Of a stretch of DNA of 64,000 bases, positions 1 to 8,368 are shown piece after piece. Source of the stretch: Gimesia fumaroli. GTDB lineage: Bacteria > Planctomycetota > Planctomycetia > Planctomycetales > Planctomycetaceae. Within the stretch, counting starts at the first letter, position 1. Each line of letters starts with the position of its first letter. A program made the position numbers and the translations under genes. The notes under the pieces were generated by a model, which ran no database searches, had not been told where the DNA came from, and saw only the letters and a program-made list of their open reading frames with translations. Where the stretch lies: contig NZ_CP037452.1 of assembly GCF_007754425.1 (NCBI RefSeq), forward strand, positions 4,439,164-4,503,163, read 5' to 3'.

Positions 1-468
1 GTGGAAGTCTACGAAATCGAATTAACGGCATTTCAATTTCCTCAATTTCAATTGCGGATTGTCTGCGGTTCGGGAACCTACATCCGGTCCATAGGGCGCG
101 ATCTGGGAGAGCAATTAGGAACGGGTGCAACAATGTCATCACTGGTTCGGACACGGATTGGACAGTTCGGTCTGGATACCGCAATGAAGCTGGATGAAGA
201 ACTCTCACTCGAATCGATTACTCAACACCTGCAACCAGCAGCATTAGCCGTCACAAATCTGCCGCAGTATCAGTGCAATGAACGGGAACTCATGTTTCTC
301 AGCCAGGGACGCAAGCTCAAATGCACCCCGGAACATTTTCCTGATACCAGTCAAATTACTGAAATTGCGGTGATCTCTCAGGAAGGCGCACTCGCTGCCA
401 TCGCCGAGTGGGATCAATCGCTCCATCAACTGTCACCGAGACAGGTCTATTATCAACAATCTAATTAA
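1..468 (+). CDS. truB: tRNA pseudouridine(55) synthase TruB, C-terminal part
   Basis: The reading frame is open from the first base, so the gene is cut by the left window edge and only the last 155 residues are present. They match the C-terminal half of bacterial TruB, which converts U55 of tRNA to pseudouridine. The diagnostic stretch is CGSGTYIRSIGRDLGEQLG followed by LVRTRIGQF (residues about 22-52), and the remainder corresponds to the small C-terminal RNA-binding part. The catalytic Asp region lies outside the window. The TAA stop is at 466-468. The same-strand maf gene begins 52 bases downstream, so the two may be co-transcribed. Confidence 0.93.
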   Translation: MEVYEIELTAFQFPQFQLRIVCGSGTYIRSIGRDLGEQLGTGATMSSLVRTRIGQFGLDTAMKLDEELSLESITQHLQPAALAVTNLPQYQCNERELMFLSQGRKLKCTPEHFPDTSQITEIAVISQEGALAAIAEWDQSLHQLSPRQVYYQQSN

Positions 469-520
469 TCGATTTCGAAATCACATAGTCTGGTGAATCA
501 ATCCACCGACGGAGCCACCT

Positions 521-1096
521 ATGAAACTCATCCTGGCCAGCACATCATCCTATCGTGCCGAACAATTGAAGCGGCTGGGGCTTAATTTCGAAACACGCGA
601 CCCACAAGTGGACGAGGCGCTGTTTAAGCAGGCCGGCTTTACTCCCGAGACACTCGCCGAGGTACTGGCACTGGAAAAAGCCAAACAGGTCGCTGGGCAG
701 AACCCCGAGGCAATCGTAATCGGAGGAGACCAACTGGTCTCGTTTGAAAATACGATCCTGGGCAAACCAGGCTCAGAACAGGCGGCGATTGACCAGTTGA
801 TGTCAATGCAAGGCAAATCCCATACACTGATTACGGCCATTGCAGTCACCGGACCTGAATTCATCGAAACACACATCAACCAGACGACTCTTACAATGCG
901 GCAACTGGACAAGGACGCCATCAAACGGTATGTCCAATTCGATCAGCCCCTTGACTGTGCGGGGGCATACAAACTGGAAAGTCAGGGAATCACACTGTTT
1001 GAAGAAATCCAGTCAACCGATCACTCCGCTATCACCGGCATTCCTCTCATCGCCTTGACCACACTCTTGATCAAAGCGGGAGTGACTCTCCCCTGA
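521..1096 (+). CDS. maf: Maf family nucleotide pyrophosphatase (YceF-like)
   Basis: A 191-residue protein of usual Maf length. The family hydrolyses non-canonical or modified nucleoside triphosphates to monophosphates in the cytoplasm. Visible motifs are the N-terminal LASTSSYRAEQLKRLGL substrate loop, PQVDE, VIGGDQLV (catalytic Asp region), LGKPGS and the C-terminal STDHSAITGIPLIAL. The segment DCAGAYKLESQGITLFE resembles the E. coli YceF (m7GTP pyrophosphatase) branch more than the dTTP/UTP branch; this subfamily call is from memory of the motifs. The ATG follows GGAGCC by four bases. The gene lies 52 bases after truB and runs towards a convergent sigma factor gene. Confidence 0.9.
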   Translation: MKLILASTSSYRAEQLKRLGLNFETRDPQVDEALFKQAGFTPETLAEVLALEKAKQVAGQNPEAIVIGGDQLVSFENTILGKPGSEQAAIDQLMSMQGKSHTLITAIAVTGPEFIETHINQTTLTMRQLDKDAIKRYVQFDQPLDCAGAYKLESQGITLFEEIQSTDHSAITGIPLIALTTLLIKAGVTLP

Positions 1097-1125
1097 TTTC
1101 TCGATTCGACTTCTAATAATAACAC

Positions 1126-1157
1126 AAAGCCTGCAGAAGTTTCCTCCTGCAGGCTTT
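1126..1157. terminator. Bidirectional hairpin between convergent maf and sigma genes
   Basis: A perfect 11-bp stem, AAAGCCTGCAG (1126-1136) with CTGCAGGCTTT (1147-1157), encloses a 10-base loop. It sits 29 bases after the maf stop and 26 bases before the sigma stop. The T tract is only three bases in either direction, so it is a moderate intrinsic terminator at best. Confidence 0.7.
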
Positions 1158-1183
1158 GCTGATTCAACAAAAACAAAGTTTAC

Positions 1184-1735
1184 TCAGACGGACTGTAAGT
1201 CCAGCAGAGCTTCCCGCAGACGGTTTCGTGCGGTGTGCAGACGACGCTTGATCGTACCAATAGGACGATCAAATTCGTGACTCATTTCTTTCAAAGACTG
1301 TCCTTTGAAATAAAATGAGATCAACGTTTCACGGTCGACTTCGCCCAGCTGTTCCAGACCACCGCGTAATTCAGTTGCCCGTTCACTTTCCAGAATTTTG
1401 TCCAAAGGAGTTTCTGGATCATCGTCCAGGACGATGAATGTATCAGGGCTCTGAATGCACTCGTTAGGCCGACGAACAGCTCGATTGATTGACATCCGAA
1501 CTGCGATCTGTCGCAACCATCCACCGAATCGCTCTGGAGCGTTCAGCTGAGACAGTTTACGCATCGCCTGAATGAAAACATCCTGCGTTACTTCACTGGC
1601 CTCAGCATGATTTCGCAATCGCTTCATCACGATGGCAAAGACTGTCGATTCAAATTGAACAACAAGTGAACCAAATGCGTCCCGGTCTCCGTTCTGAGCG
1701 GCAGTAACTAATTGAATTAAGTGCTGATCTTCCAT
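1184..1735 (-). CDS. RNA polymerase sigma factor, ECF type
   Basis: A 183-residue sigma-70 family protein with only regions 2 and 4, as in ECF factors. Region 2 spans about residues 20-95, with the helix EASEVTQDVFIQAMRKL and then RFGGWLRQIAVRMSINRAVRR. Region 4 spans about residues 128-180, with VDRETLISFYFKGQSLKEM followed by the recognition helix PIGTIKRRLHTARNRL. No anti-sigma gene adjoins it: downstream is the convergent maf gene and upstream is a small ORF of unknown function. The ATG at 1735 is preceded by a purine-rich GAGAAGAG. The target regulon cannot be read from the sequence. Confidence 0.92.
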   Translation of the reverse strand: MEDQHLIQLVTAAQNGDRDAFGSLVVQFESTVFAIVMKRLRNHAEASEVTQDVFIQAMRKLSQLNAPERFGGWLRQIAVRMSINRAVRRPNECIQSPDTFIVLDDDPETPLDKILESERATELRGGLEQLGEVDRETLISFYFKGQSLKEMSHEFDRPIGTIKRRLHTARNRLREALLDLQSV

Positions 1736-1930
1736 TGTATTTTCTCTTCTCTGTCCTTATTCAAGGACTCTGGTTCATAGATGTTCAAAGTGGTTGCTCT
1801 AATCACATTCGAGTTGAGAACCAATCAACATATGAGTCAGCCGTGAGACCAGAGAAAGAGTCTAGCTCTTCCAGCCAGTAATTCAGGTGCCCTACGTAAG
1901 GTTCTCGCCATCAAACATGGCAGTGTCAGC

Positions 1931-1949
1931 TAAAACCTGATGGGTTTTA
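1931..1949. repeat. Short inverted repeat downstream of the small ORF
   Basis: TAAAACC (1931-1937) pairs with GGTTTTA (1943-1949) around a 5-base loop. It lies 55 bases past the stop of the minus-strand small ORF and upstream of the sigma gene. No T tract follows, so a terminator role is doubtful. Confidence 0.35.
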
Positions 1950-2003
1950 ACCAACCACTTTGAGTAAACGATTTTCTGCTAAAAAGCAGGGAAGGGAGAC
2001 TGC

Positions 2004-2294
2004 TTATGAAGCAGTTCCGGTCACAGTGGTCCTGGTACCCGTTATCTGCATATCTCTTTGATATTGCAGATGCATCGATGGTTGATGTTGACAACAACTA
2101 TGCCAACTCATCGAGGGGGTCCCCGGCATACCACCGGATTCCGACAATCGTTCTCCATATAGAGGGTCTAACGCATCTAGACGGAGGGCGGCACGGACGA
2201 CATCAATGGCTTTCACGACAGCGGCTGTTTTGACAAACGCGCTATTGTTAATTGCTTTGACGACGAAACGACGATTCTGTTTAGAAAAAATCAT
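2004..2294 (-). CDS. Small protein of unknown function with strong ribosome-binding site
   Basis: I do not recognise this 96-residue ORF. The main support is a full AGGAGG (complement at 2302-2307) seven bases before the ATG at 2294, unusually good for this window. The N-terminal 40 residues are basic and hydrophobic (MIFSKQNRRFVVKAINNSAF, then several Val/Ala/Lys). A DPLYGERLSESGGMPGTP segment follows, and the tail is polar with two adjacent Cys. It has no clear signal peptide or membrane helix. It lies 268 bases upstream of the ECF sigma gene on the same strand, so the two could share a transcript. The tail may be read differently if the gene is shorter. Confidence 0.5.
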   Translation of the reverse strand: MIFSKQNRRFVVKAINNSAFVKTAAVVKAIDVVRAALRLDALDPLYGERLSESGGMPGTPSMSWHSCCQHQPSMHLQYQRDMQITGTRTTVTGTAS

Positions 2295-2332
2295 CAGTGC
2301 ACCTCCTGCGTTAAACCGCAGAGAAAGAGACT

Positions 2333-2380
2333 AAAAAAGAGAGGCTTGTGCCTCATAAGTAAAAAAACGGATTCAATCCG
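2333..2380 (-). promoter_or_regulatory. Tandem hairpin/T-tract leader upstream of the small ORF
   Basis: Read on the minus strand, the palindrome CGGATTGAATCCG (2380-2368) is followed by seven T. GAGGC-ACAA-GCCTC (2354-2341) comes next, followed by T6 (2338-2333). The start codon of the small ORF is 38 bases further on. Both stems are short (about 5 bp), so these are weak terminator-like or attenuator-like structures rather than confident terminators. Confidence 0.35.
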
Positions 2381-2673
2381 CTCACAAAACAAATCGGGAG
2401 AGATTCTCAGATTGATAGTCAAGAACCTCTCTACACCAACTAGACATCCACAGATTGTCTTTGGTTCGCGTATTTTTGACAGTTTTCGGTAAAATATCGA
2501 TTATTTCAAGAGATGTTTTATGAAATCGCAACACATTCTTACTGGGTCACGCAAATTCCAGGAGAAATCATTCCTTGTAAAGACTTTTACAGATGTCACT
2601 TACGACTATACACCCTCCTGGAAAGGACTCGTACATATTTTCAGTTATTTTTTTGATACGACCGTAGTTCAGA
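2381..2673. other. Gene-free stretch upstream of the small ORF
   Basis: With the leader hairpins, the gene-free interval is 2295-2673 (379 bases). It is A/T-rich and separates the stop of the 574-residue secreted protein gene from the small ORF on the same strand. I see no ORF with a ribosome site and no convincing promoter hexamers. Confidence 0.5.
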
Positions 2674-4398
2674 CTATTTTTGAGTAGAAAGAACTGAAAA
2701 GACTTTGAACCCACTTTTCAAATTCTGGACGGGGACATAAGTTTTGGTCGTCAATGACTGCTTGTCGGTAGATAAACTGAATGTCAGATACGAGGCCGAA
2801 ATCCCAAGTTTTTTAGCCAGTTCTGATGAAAAAGGTGTCTCTTTCTGCTGGCTTTCCGCGAGGATATTGTAGATTTTCAAGACGGTTGTCGGCACATCAA
2901 CCAGAGCCAGAATATTCGCTTTTCTCTGCCCCTGTTCTCGTGCTGCTTTAAACGCAGACTGGTTTTGTGCTATTTGCTTCGAATCAGCAGGAGCGTTCAG
3001 CGCTTCCAGAAATTTTTTCATGGAAGCAGTTGCTCCCATTGCCTGTAAGACTTTTCCTTCGGGGTACGCCATCCGATTGGTGATCCCCATCGGTCCATAA
3101 AGTACTTCCAACATACGTTTTTGAATCTGCAGCGGGTCGGATTTGGGGTCGATTTCCTGTTTGATCACGGTCAGATCGACTGTGACATTCCCCACTTTTT
3201 CCGCGTCAGGCGTCATCGTCACATGCTGCTGCATACCAGGCAGTGAGAGGTTTTTCATCAACGACATCATCTGTCGTGTATATTTTCTCATTTCAGCAGA
3301 GGGACTTACTTCGGAAATCGTATAGGCATTCAGAACTCCCTCCGACAGCTTGCCTAATTCAAATGAAAAATAATAACTGCCAAATTTCAAGTTCCGAATC
3401 TCTTTCACAATCGATTCGAATTGGGCTTTGGCTTCGGCATTCTGTTCTGTCTCATCAAACATCTGAGCCGTGAAGCTCATTCCCCAGGTAATCAACGCAT
3501 CGGTATTCCCCGCACCAGCGAAATAGGTCAGTTGATCAGCAGGAAATTTTCCGAGTTGTGCGAACTCCTGAGGTTGATTTGCCTGAAATAACAGATCCGT
3601 AACCGAATTTTCTTTGACTTCAAACAGGCTCTCGACTCCTAGACCGGAAGGGTTGACTTTGACTGCCGTAGTATAACTCTGAGAGTCCTGAACCGCCTGC
3701 AGTGCGCCTTTTGCTAATGCGGAATACATTGCCATCATCGGTTTCACATTTACACCAGGTGCTGTGTTGACTGTTGCAGAAAGTTGTTTCAGCGTCTGAT
3801 CTACTTTCTGCCCTGCCAGTACAAGTTGTGGCTGATAGATTTCAACCAGTTTTTTTGAGTTCACATAAATTGATAAATCCCCCTTCGCGAAAAGGTCCCG
3901 TGAGCGTGCGGACATTTGAGAAGAAAAACCCTTCTCTCGGCTCTTTAGCAAAGAAGTAGCCTGATCAACCAGTTTCTGATCTTCACTGTAAACAATCCAG
4001 TCCTCTAGAACGGCACTGTGATAGCCTTCTCCCAGTGCTTCCTGAGCCGCTTTCTGCTCGCTCACGGGGATCACGTAAAGCAAGCCTGGTTGGTTTGCCT
4101 GACTTAGAAACACCCCCACATACATGTCGCGCGACGTATCGATACCGGCCAAAGCAGGATTGGAAATCGAACGCCCTAGAAACGTCCGTAAGTTCCCAGA
4201 CAAGACACCACTTACTGTCTCGTCGACCTGGTTGAGCAACCCCGTAATATTCTGCTGTGTGAGCTTGGGCTGCTTGAGCCGAATCACAATACCGGCTTCT
4301 GAGGAAATAGCAGATTCGGGGTTGGTAGCAGCCGATGCAAATGCAATCGGAAAGAAAAGTAAAACAGACGTCAGAAAAGTCTTCCAGTTAGCAAACAT
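2674..4398 (-). CDS. Secreted hypothetical protein, 574 residues
   Basis: Not recognised at family level. The N-terminus is a clear signal peptide: MFANWK, a hydrophobic run of about 16 residues, then an AFASAA-type cleavage site near residue 23. The mature part is soluble, Gln/Lys/Ser-rich and has no membrane helix. It resembles secreted planctomycete proteins with repeated beta/alpha segments, but I cannot name a domain. The frame is also open one codon upstream at a TTG (4401); I prefer the ATG at 4398, which has GGAG nine bases upstream. A TATAAT on the minus strand (4456-4451) could serve as its -10 box. The next gene is divergent. Confidence 0.8.
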   Translation of the reverse strand: MFANWKTFLTSVLLFFPIAFASAATNPESAISSEAGIVIRLKQPKLTQQNITGLLNQVDETVSGVLSGNLRTFLGRSISNPALAGIDTSRDMYVGVFLSQANQPGLLYVIPVSEQKAAQEALGEGYHSAVLEDWIVYSEDQKLVDQATSLLKSREKGFSSQMSARSRDLFAKGDLSIYVNSKKLVEIYQPQLVLAGQKVDQTLKQLSATVNTAPGVNVKPMMAMYSALAKGALQAVQDSQSYTTAVKVNPSGLGVESLFEVKENSVTDLLFQANQPQEFAQLGKFPADQLTYFAGAGNTDALITWGMSFTAQMFDETEQNAEAKAQFESIVKEIRNLKFGSYYFSFELGKLSEGVLNAYTISEVSPSAEMRKYTRQMMSLMKNLSLPGMQQHVTMTPDAEKVGNVTVDLTVIKQEIDPKSDPLQIQKRMLEVLYGPMGITNRMAYPEGKVLQAMGATASMKKFLEALNAPADSKQIAQNQSAFKAAREQGQRKANILALVDVPTTVLKIYNILAESQQKETPFSSELAKKLGISASYLTFSLSTDKQSLTTKTYVPVQNLKSGFKVFSVLSTQK

Positions 4399-4884
4399 CA
4401 ATCAACACTCCATTTATTCAAATTGTATGTGGCCCGTAATTTGAGCTCCCATTATATACCGTGTTGAATGCCGAGAGGACTCTTTGCCGCTGATAAAGTC
4501 TGACATTTTTAAACCTTTCACAGTGAACGAGTTAAGAACTATCCCCGCATAATCCCCAATAAAACATAGGCGGTTCCCTATACATGAATTGTGAATATGG
4601 GAACCCTGGCAGCTTTAGCCAGTGTTTTTCGATTACTAAGCCGATACCAAATAAACCAGTTACACCAAACATGCCAGACATGACTCCCCCAAGTTATAGC
4701 AAAATCAGGATCCAGACTTGTGACAGAATTTGTTCTTTACCGATGAGTAAAGAGTAAAGTACGTTCTCAATTGCGAAAATCAGCATCTACCCACCGATCT
4801 TAACTGGGGGACCGAAATGTAGTTTTCGCATTACTCTTTCGAATAAACGACAAAGATCTCGTTGAAGGATCATACAGAGCATCA
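4399..4884. other. Divergent intergenic region, 486 bases
   Basis: It lies between two divergent genes and should carry both promoters. On the minus strand TATAAT (4456-4451) would place a transcript start near 4444, about 46 bases before the ATG at 4398; no good -35 box is seen. An inverted repeat GGTTCCC (4572-4578) and GGGAACC (4599-4605), 20 bases apart, could be an operator. No ORF with coding character is present. Confidence 0.45.
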
Positions 4885-6186
4885 ATGTCTACTGGATTTG
4901 CTGGCTCGCGTTCCATGGATGAACGACGACGTCGTAGATTGGCTTCGGAATCGATAGAATCGCTTGATGATTCGAACGATGATTCTGCATCGCAAACGAT
5001 TGCGCGGACACATCGCTTTGCAGCCGGGCAATTTCCACTTCGTACATTAATCTTTCCCAGACGCTGGAAACTGTGCTTCTTTTATCTGCCTGTCTTCTTG
5101 TGTTTTGCGGGATTGATCACTGCTGACTTTTATCGGCCTGAGTTCTCTTCACCCGACTCTGCTATCTTCAACTACTTCTCACTGGAGCAGAGTCCGCTGC
5201 CTCGTTACCTGAGCGGAGGTCTTCTGTTTGTTTCAGGTCAGCTTGCCCTGCTCATTGCAGCACTGCGTACTCAAAGCCTGCATGATTTTTCAGGCAGATA
5301 TCGGCTCTGGAAATGGGTCGCTGCCGGACTCTTCCTGTTTGCTTTGTGTGCAACCACCCAAGTGCATCAGGTATGGGCTTCAACGGTAATTGAACAGAGG
5401 TTATTTGACTGGGGTAGCCAGACTCAGCTACTGGCTTGGCTGGTTCCCGCTCTGCTCTTCGGCTTGACTGTCTCACTGATGACCTACCTTGAAATGCGGG
5501 GAGACCGCGCCGGTTTGAACTTCACGATCATGGCAGCTGCCGCATACGTGGTGAGCCTGACTTTTATGCTGACGGAAAACCTCATTCCCTGGGAGGCCTA
5601 TCACCACTTAATTGCTGCGGGGATTATGTACTTTGCACATTGGTGTTTATTTACCAGTTTGCTTCTGCATGTGCATCACCTTCTTTACCAGTCCATCGAT
5701 CTACCTGAGAAAGCCCCTTCTCGCTTCAAGCAGGTCTGTACAACGTACCTGCACCGTCGACGGATCAAGCGAAAAGCGAAACGGGTCGCTAAAGCAATCA
5801 GACAAAAAGCACAATTAGCTGAAAAAGCACAACAACTTGAAGCAAAAAAAACTTTAGCAGAAGTGGAACAGTCAGATACCAGTCAGAAACAATCCGAAGC
5901 GGCCCAGCCCCCCAAAGCGGTTACAACTCCGAAAACGACCGCTAAAAAGACTGCTGAGCCTCCCACGGAGCAACCACAGGCCCCTGTTGCTAAAAACAAA
6001 TCTGCTAAAAAGCAGGCTCCCCCAAAACTGCAACCGAAAACTGCGAGCAAAAAAAGTCGTGTCGACTCTTCACATGATCCCGAACTGCTGAAAGGGCTTA
6101 GCAAACGCGAACGGCGTAAATTGCAGAAGCAGTGGAGAGAAGAAGAGCGGCTTAAAGCCCTGCAGAATGTGGAAGATTCTGCATAA
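4885..6186 (+). CDS. Multi-pass membrane protein with Lys/Ala/Pro-rich cytoplasmic tail
   Basis: A 433-residue protein that I cannot assign to a named family. Residues 1-60 are polar with an Arg run near residue 14. About six hydrophobic helices follow between residues 65 and 275, for example around CFFYLPVFLCFAGLI, GGLLFVSGQLALLIAAL and LLAWLVPALLFGLTVSL. The last 150 residues form a charged low-complexity tail of Lys, Ala, Gln and Pro ending in the basic GLSKRERRKLQKQWREEERL segment. Such a tail suggests a cytoplasmic, possibly nucleic-acid or ribosome-contacting, extension; that is inference. It is single, 167 bases before the next same-strand gene. Confidence 0.8.
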   Translation: MSTGFAGSRSMDERRRRRLASESIESLDDSNDDSASQTIARTHRFAAGQFPLRTLIFPRRWKLCFFYLPVFLCFAGLITADFYRPEFSSPDSAIFNYFSLEQSPLPRYLSGGLLFVSGQLALLIAALRTQSLHDFSGRYRLWKWVAAGLFLFALCATTQVHQVWASTVIEQRLFDWGSQTQLLAWLVPALLFGLTVSLMTYLEMRGDRAGLNFTIMAAAAYVVSLTFMLTENLIPWEAYHHLIAAGIMYFAHWCLFTSLLLHVHHLLYQSIDLPEKAPSRFKQVCTTYLHRRRIKRKAKRVAKAIRQKAQLAEKAQQLEAKKTLAEVEQSDTSQKQSEAAQPPKAVTTPKTTAKKTAEPPTEQPQAPVAKNKSAKKQAPPKLQPKTASKKSRVDSSHDPELLKGLSKRERRKLQKQWREEERLKALQNVEDSA

Positions 6187-6353
6187 TTCTCAGATTTTTT
6201 TGAACCGGTTTTGAATTACGCTCGTTTCTTTATTGGTTTCTGTATAGACTTGCGCTGTTCAGAGCTAATTTTTTCTCTGGACCCGGAAATTTCGAATCGC
6301 CAGATTCTGAAAGCTCATTTTGATCCGTACGTTTGGGAAAGGTGAATAGAACA

Positions 6354-7007
6354 ATGTCAGACGACAACTTTTACTCTGAAGAGAATGATTCTCAACCCGA
6401 AGAATTTTCTGCGCAGCCCAAGCAGGGAATGAGTACCGGGGTAAAAGTCCTGCTGATTTTGCTCGGCGTTGGAGGGGTCGTTTTACTGCTCTGTTGTGGC
6501 GGTCTGTTTTATGCATTCAGAAGTACTGAATTCAAAATGACAGAGAAAAAAGAAGACATCATTGATATTCAGAATGAGATCACCGAAATCACCATCCCCG
6601 ACTCATTCAAGCCTCAGGCAGGTATGTCGATGAAAATTGTCGGAATGGAAATGCGTATGGCCATCTATGAAGAGGCCGCGAAACAGGGTGCTCTGATTTT
6701 GATGAGTATCGGCACTCCCGATGATGGCATGGTCGATCTGGAAAAAGAGTTCCAGAAAAACATGCGGCAGAATAATCAAAATCAACGGGAACTCAAGATC
6801 AATAAAGAAGAAGAACGCGAATTTATGATCAAAGGGAAAAAAGTCACCTTCAACTTCGCGGAAGGAACCGACAAGAACGGTAAGGAGTTCCACCAGATCT
6901 CAGGTGTCTTCGCTGGCAAAAAAGGCCCTGCATTCCTGTTTGTTCAAATCGCTTCAGACACCTATAACGAAGAAGAAATCGTGAAAATGATTGAGTCAAT
7001 TAAATAA
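6354..7007 (+). CDS. Single-pass membrane protein, 217 residues, unknown function
   Basis: The frame is open from a TTG at 6333, but the ATG at 6354 has AAAGGTG nine bases upstream and is preferred. Residues 1-33 are acidic and polar. A membrane helix follows at about residues 34-60 (VKVLLILLGVGGVVLLLCCGG). The remaining roughly 155 residues form a Lys/Glu-rich soluble domain, probably outside the membrane. The ending EEEIVKMIESIK and the general make-up are common in uncharacterised planctomycete membrane proteins; no named domain is recognised. A strong terminator follows the stop codon. Confidence 0.8.
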   Translation: MSDDNFYSEENDSQPEEFSAQPKQGMSTGVKVLLILLGVGGVVLLLCCGGLFYAFRSTEFKMTEKKEDIIDIQNEITEITIPDSFKPQAGMSMKIVGMEMRMAIYEEAAKQGALILMSIGTPDDGMVDLEKEFQKNMRQNNQNQRELKINKEEEREFMIKGKKVTFNFAEGTDKNGKEFHQISGVFAGKKGPAFLFVQIASDTYNEEEIVKMIESIK

Positions 7008-7036
7008 TCGGCACACACTCATTCGATCTCTACAGC

Positions 7037-7079
7037 AAAGCTGACCGTGAAGTAACTTCACGGTCAGCTTTTTCTTTTT
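7037..7079 (+). terminator. Strong intrinsic terminator
   Basis: A perfect 16-bp stem (7037-7052 with 7056-7071) with a 3-base TAA loop is followed by TTCTTTTT. It ends transcription of the 217-residue membrane protein gene. It lies between convergent genes, so it may also protect against read-through from the minus strand. Confidence 0.92.
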
Positions 7080-7098
7080 ATTCCATTCCACTACATGT

Positions 7099-8367
7099 TC
7101 AGGATTCCGGAATCACTTTGACTGTCGGAGGATCTGCATAATCTTCCCACAAACTTTGATCCACACTGGCACTTGGTTTCCCGTCATGCACATAGAAGCG
7201 ATAGCGTGAGACATAGGGCTTACCGGGCTCGATCGTAAATGCATCCGGGGATGCCACCGCAAAACAGAAATAAGGCATCTTTGGGTGCAGTCGAACTGGT
7301 TGAGGAAACCGGAAATTTCCCGGATGGCTTAAAATCGTCACCCCCGCAGTTTCGCCGTCCAACGGGCCAAATAGTTCCACCCACCGGGGGCGTGATTGAT
7401 TTCCGTCGACTTTATTTTTCCCTTCGCTGGTGAGAAAGTCGTACGAATGACCGTCGTGCCAGTCGGCATGACCACGAATCGTCATTCCCCCGTAATGAAC
7501 TTTGTCGATCGTTACTGGCTGTTTTGTCGCACAGTTTTGTGTGGACGTAATATCAAACAGAAACCGATTGTCCATCGCGTACACACGCACGTACCATTTA
7601 TCTTTCAACATCGTGACCGGCCCCGCTTTTCTGGTCAGGTCAACATGATCAATGGTCGCCGTGAACGAACCAAAAACCGGGCCACTGGTAAATGAATCGA
7701 CTTTGTTGTGTTCGACCTTTCCCAGTTTTGACTTCTGATCCCAACCGTTGTTTTCCCGGCCTTCGAAAATCATTTTCCGCCAGGAAAACATGATCCCATG
7801 TTGATGCGCATGATCGGGATTAAAATCATCCGTGATTACTTTTCCAGCAGGAGTAAATAACGGGTGAATGTAACCGCTTTTATCATAATACGCCTGATCG
7901 CGTCTCGGCGCGAGGACAATCGCATGATTGTAAGTCAGTACCGGCTTACCATCAACTGTAACATTCAAATGCGATCCATCATCGGCGACCGAAACCTGCT
8001 CACTCTGACTCGCCTGGCTCTCACGAGCGAAAAGCCGATACCGGCGAGTCGCATTTTTCGATAAAGGCTTGTTTATAATCCAGACGAGCTGTGGTTGCGC
8101 TGTGGACAGGTCAACTTGAACGGGAAGCTCAGCCGCGTCATCCTCGCGCACCAATGTGAGATGCTGGCCTTTCATCTCCGGAGGCAATGGCATCGAAACG
8201 ACACAGTTTTGACGCGTCTGTTTTCCGGCTGCGACTTCCAATAAGAGTGCCGGTCCGGCATAGGAATCAGCCAGTCGCCCAAACAGGATCGCTACCAGCA
8301 TCACGCCCAGAGATACATCTTTTCTCTGCAAGATAAACAACATACGTTTTTGGGTCTTTCTATTCAT
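7099..8367 (-). CDS. DUF6807 (PmoA-like) secreted protein
   Basis: A 422-residue protein of the family often annotated PmoA or methane oxygenase-like (DUF6807). That name is misleading, since nothing here points to methane oxidation. A signal peptide or anchor is visible (basic start, then VSLGVMLVAILFGRLADSYA). Family-like motifs in the mature part are NHAIVLAPRRDQAYYDKSGYIHPLF, HAHQHGIMFSWRKM, WVELFGPLDGETAGVTILSHPGNFRFPQP and PGKPYVSRYRF. In planctomycetes the family commonly sits beside Gfo/Idh/MocA dehydrogenases, as here, suggesting a carbohydrate role. The frame extends to 8406, but the ATG at 8367, one base after the upstream gene's TAG, is preferred and AAGGGTGG precedes it. It is the last gene of the operon. 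Confidence 0.85.
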   Translation of the reverse strand: MNRKTQKRMLFILQRKDVSLGVMLVAILFGRLADSYAGPALLLEVAAGKQTRQNCVVSMPLPPEMKGQHLTLVREDDAAELPVQVDLSTAQPQLVWIINKPLSKNATRRYRLFARESQASQSEQVSVADDGSHLNVTVDGKPVLTYNHAIVLAPRRDQAYYDKSGYIHPLFTPAGKVITDDFNPDHAHQHGIMFSWRKMIFEGRENNGWDQKSKLGKVEHNKVDSFTSGPVFGSFTATIDHVDLTRKAGPVTMLKDKWYVRVYAMDNRFLFDITSTQNCATKQPVTIDKVHYGGMTIRGHADWHDGHSYDFLTSEGKNKVDGNQSRPRWVELFGPLDGETAGVTILSHPGNFRFPQPVRLHPKMPYFCFAVASPDAFTIEPGKPYVSRYRFYVHDGKPSASVDQSLWEDYADPPTVKVIPES

Positions 8368-8368
8368 T

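Noticed and set aside
7099-8367. Methane oxygenase function suggested by the PmoA family name
   Set aside because: No membrane subunits or copper motifs of particulate methane monooxygenase are seen; the name is historical for DUF6807.
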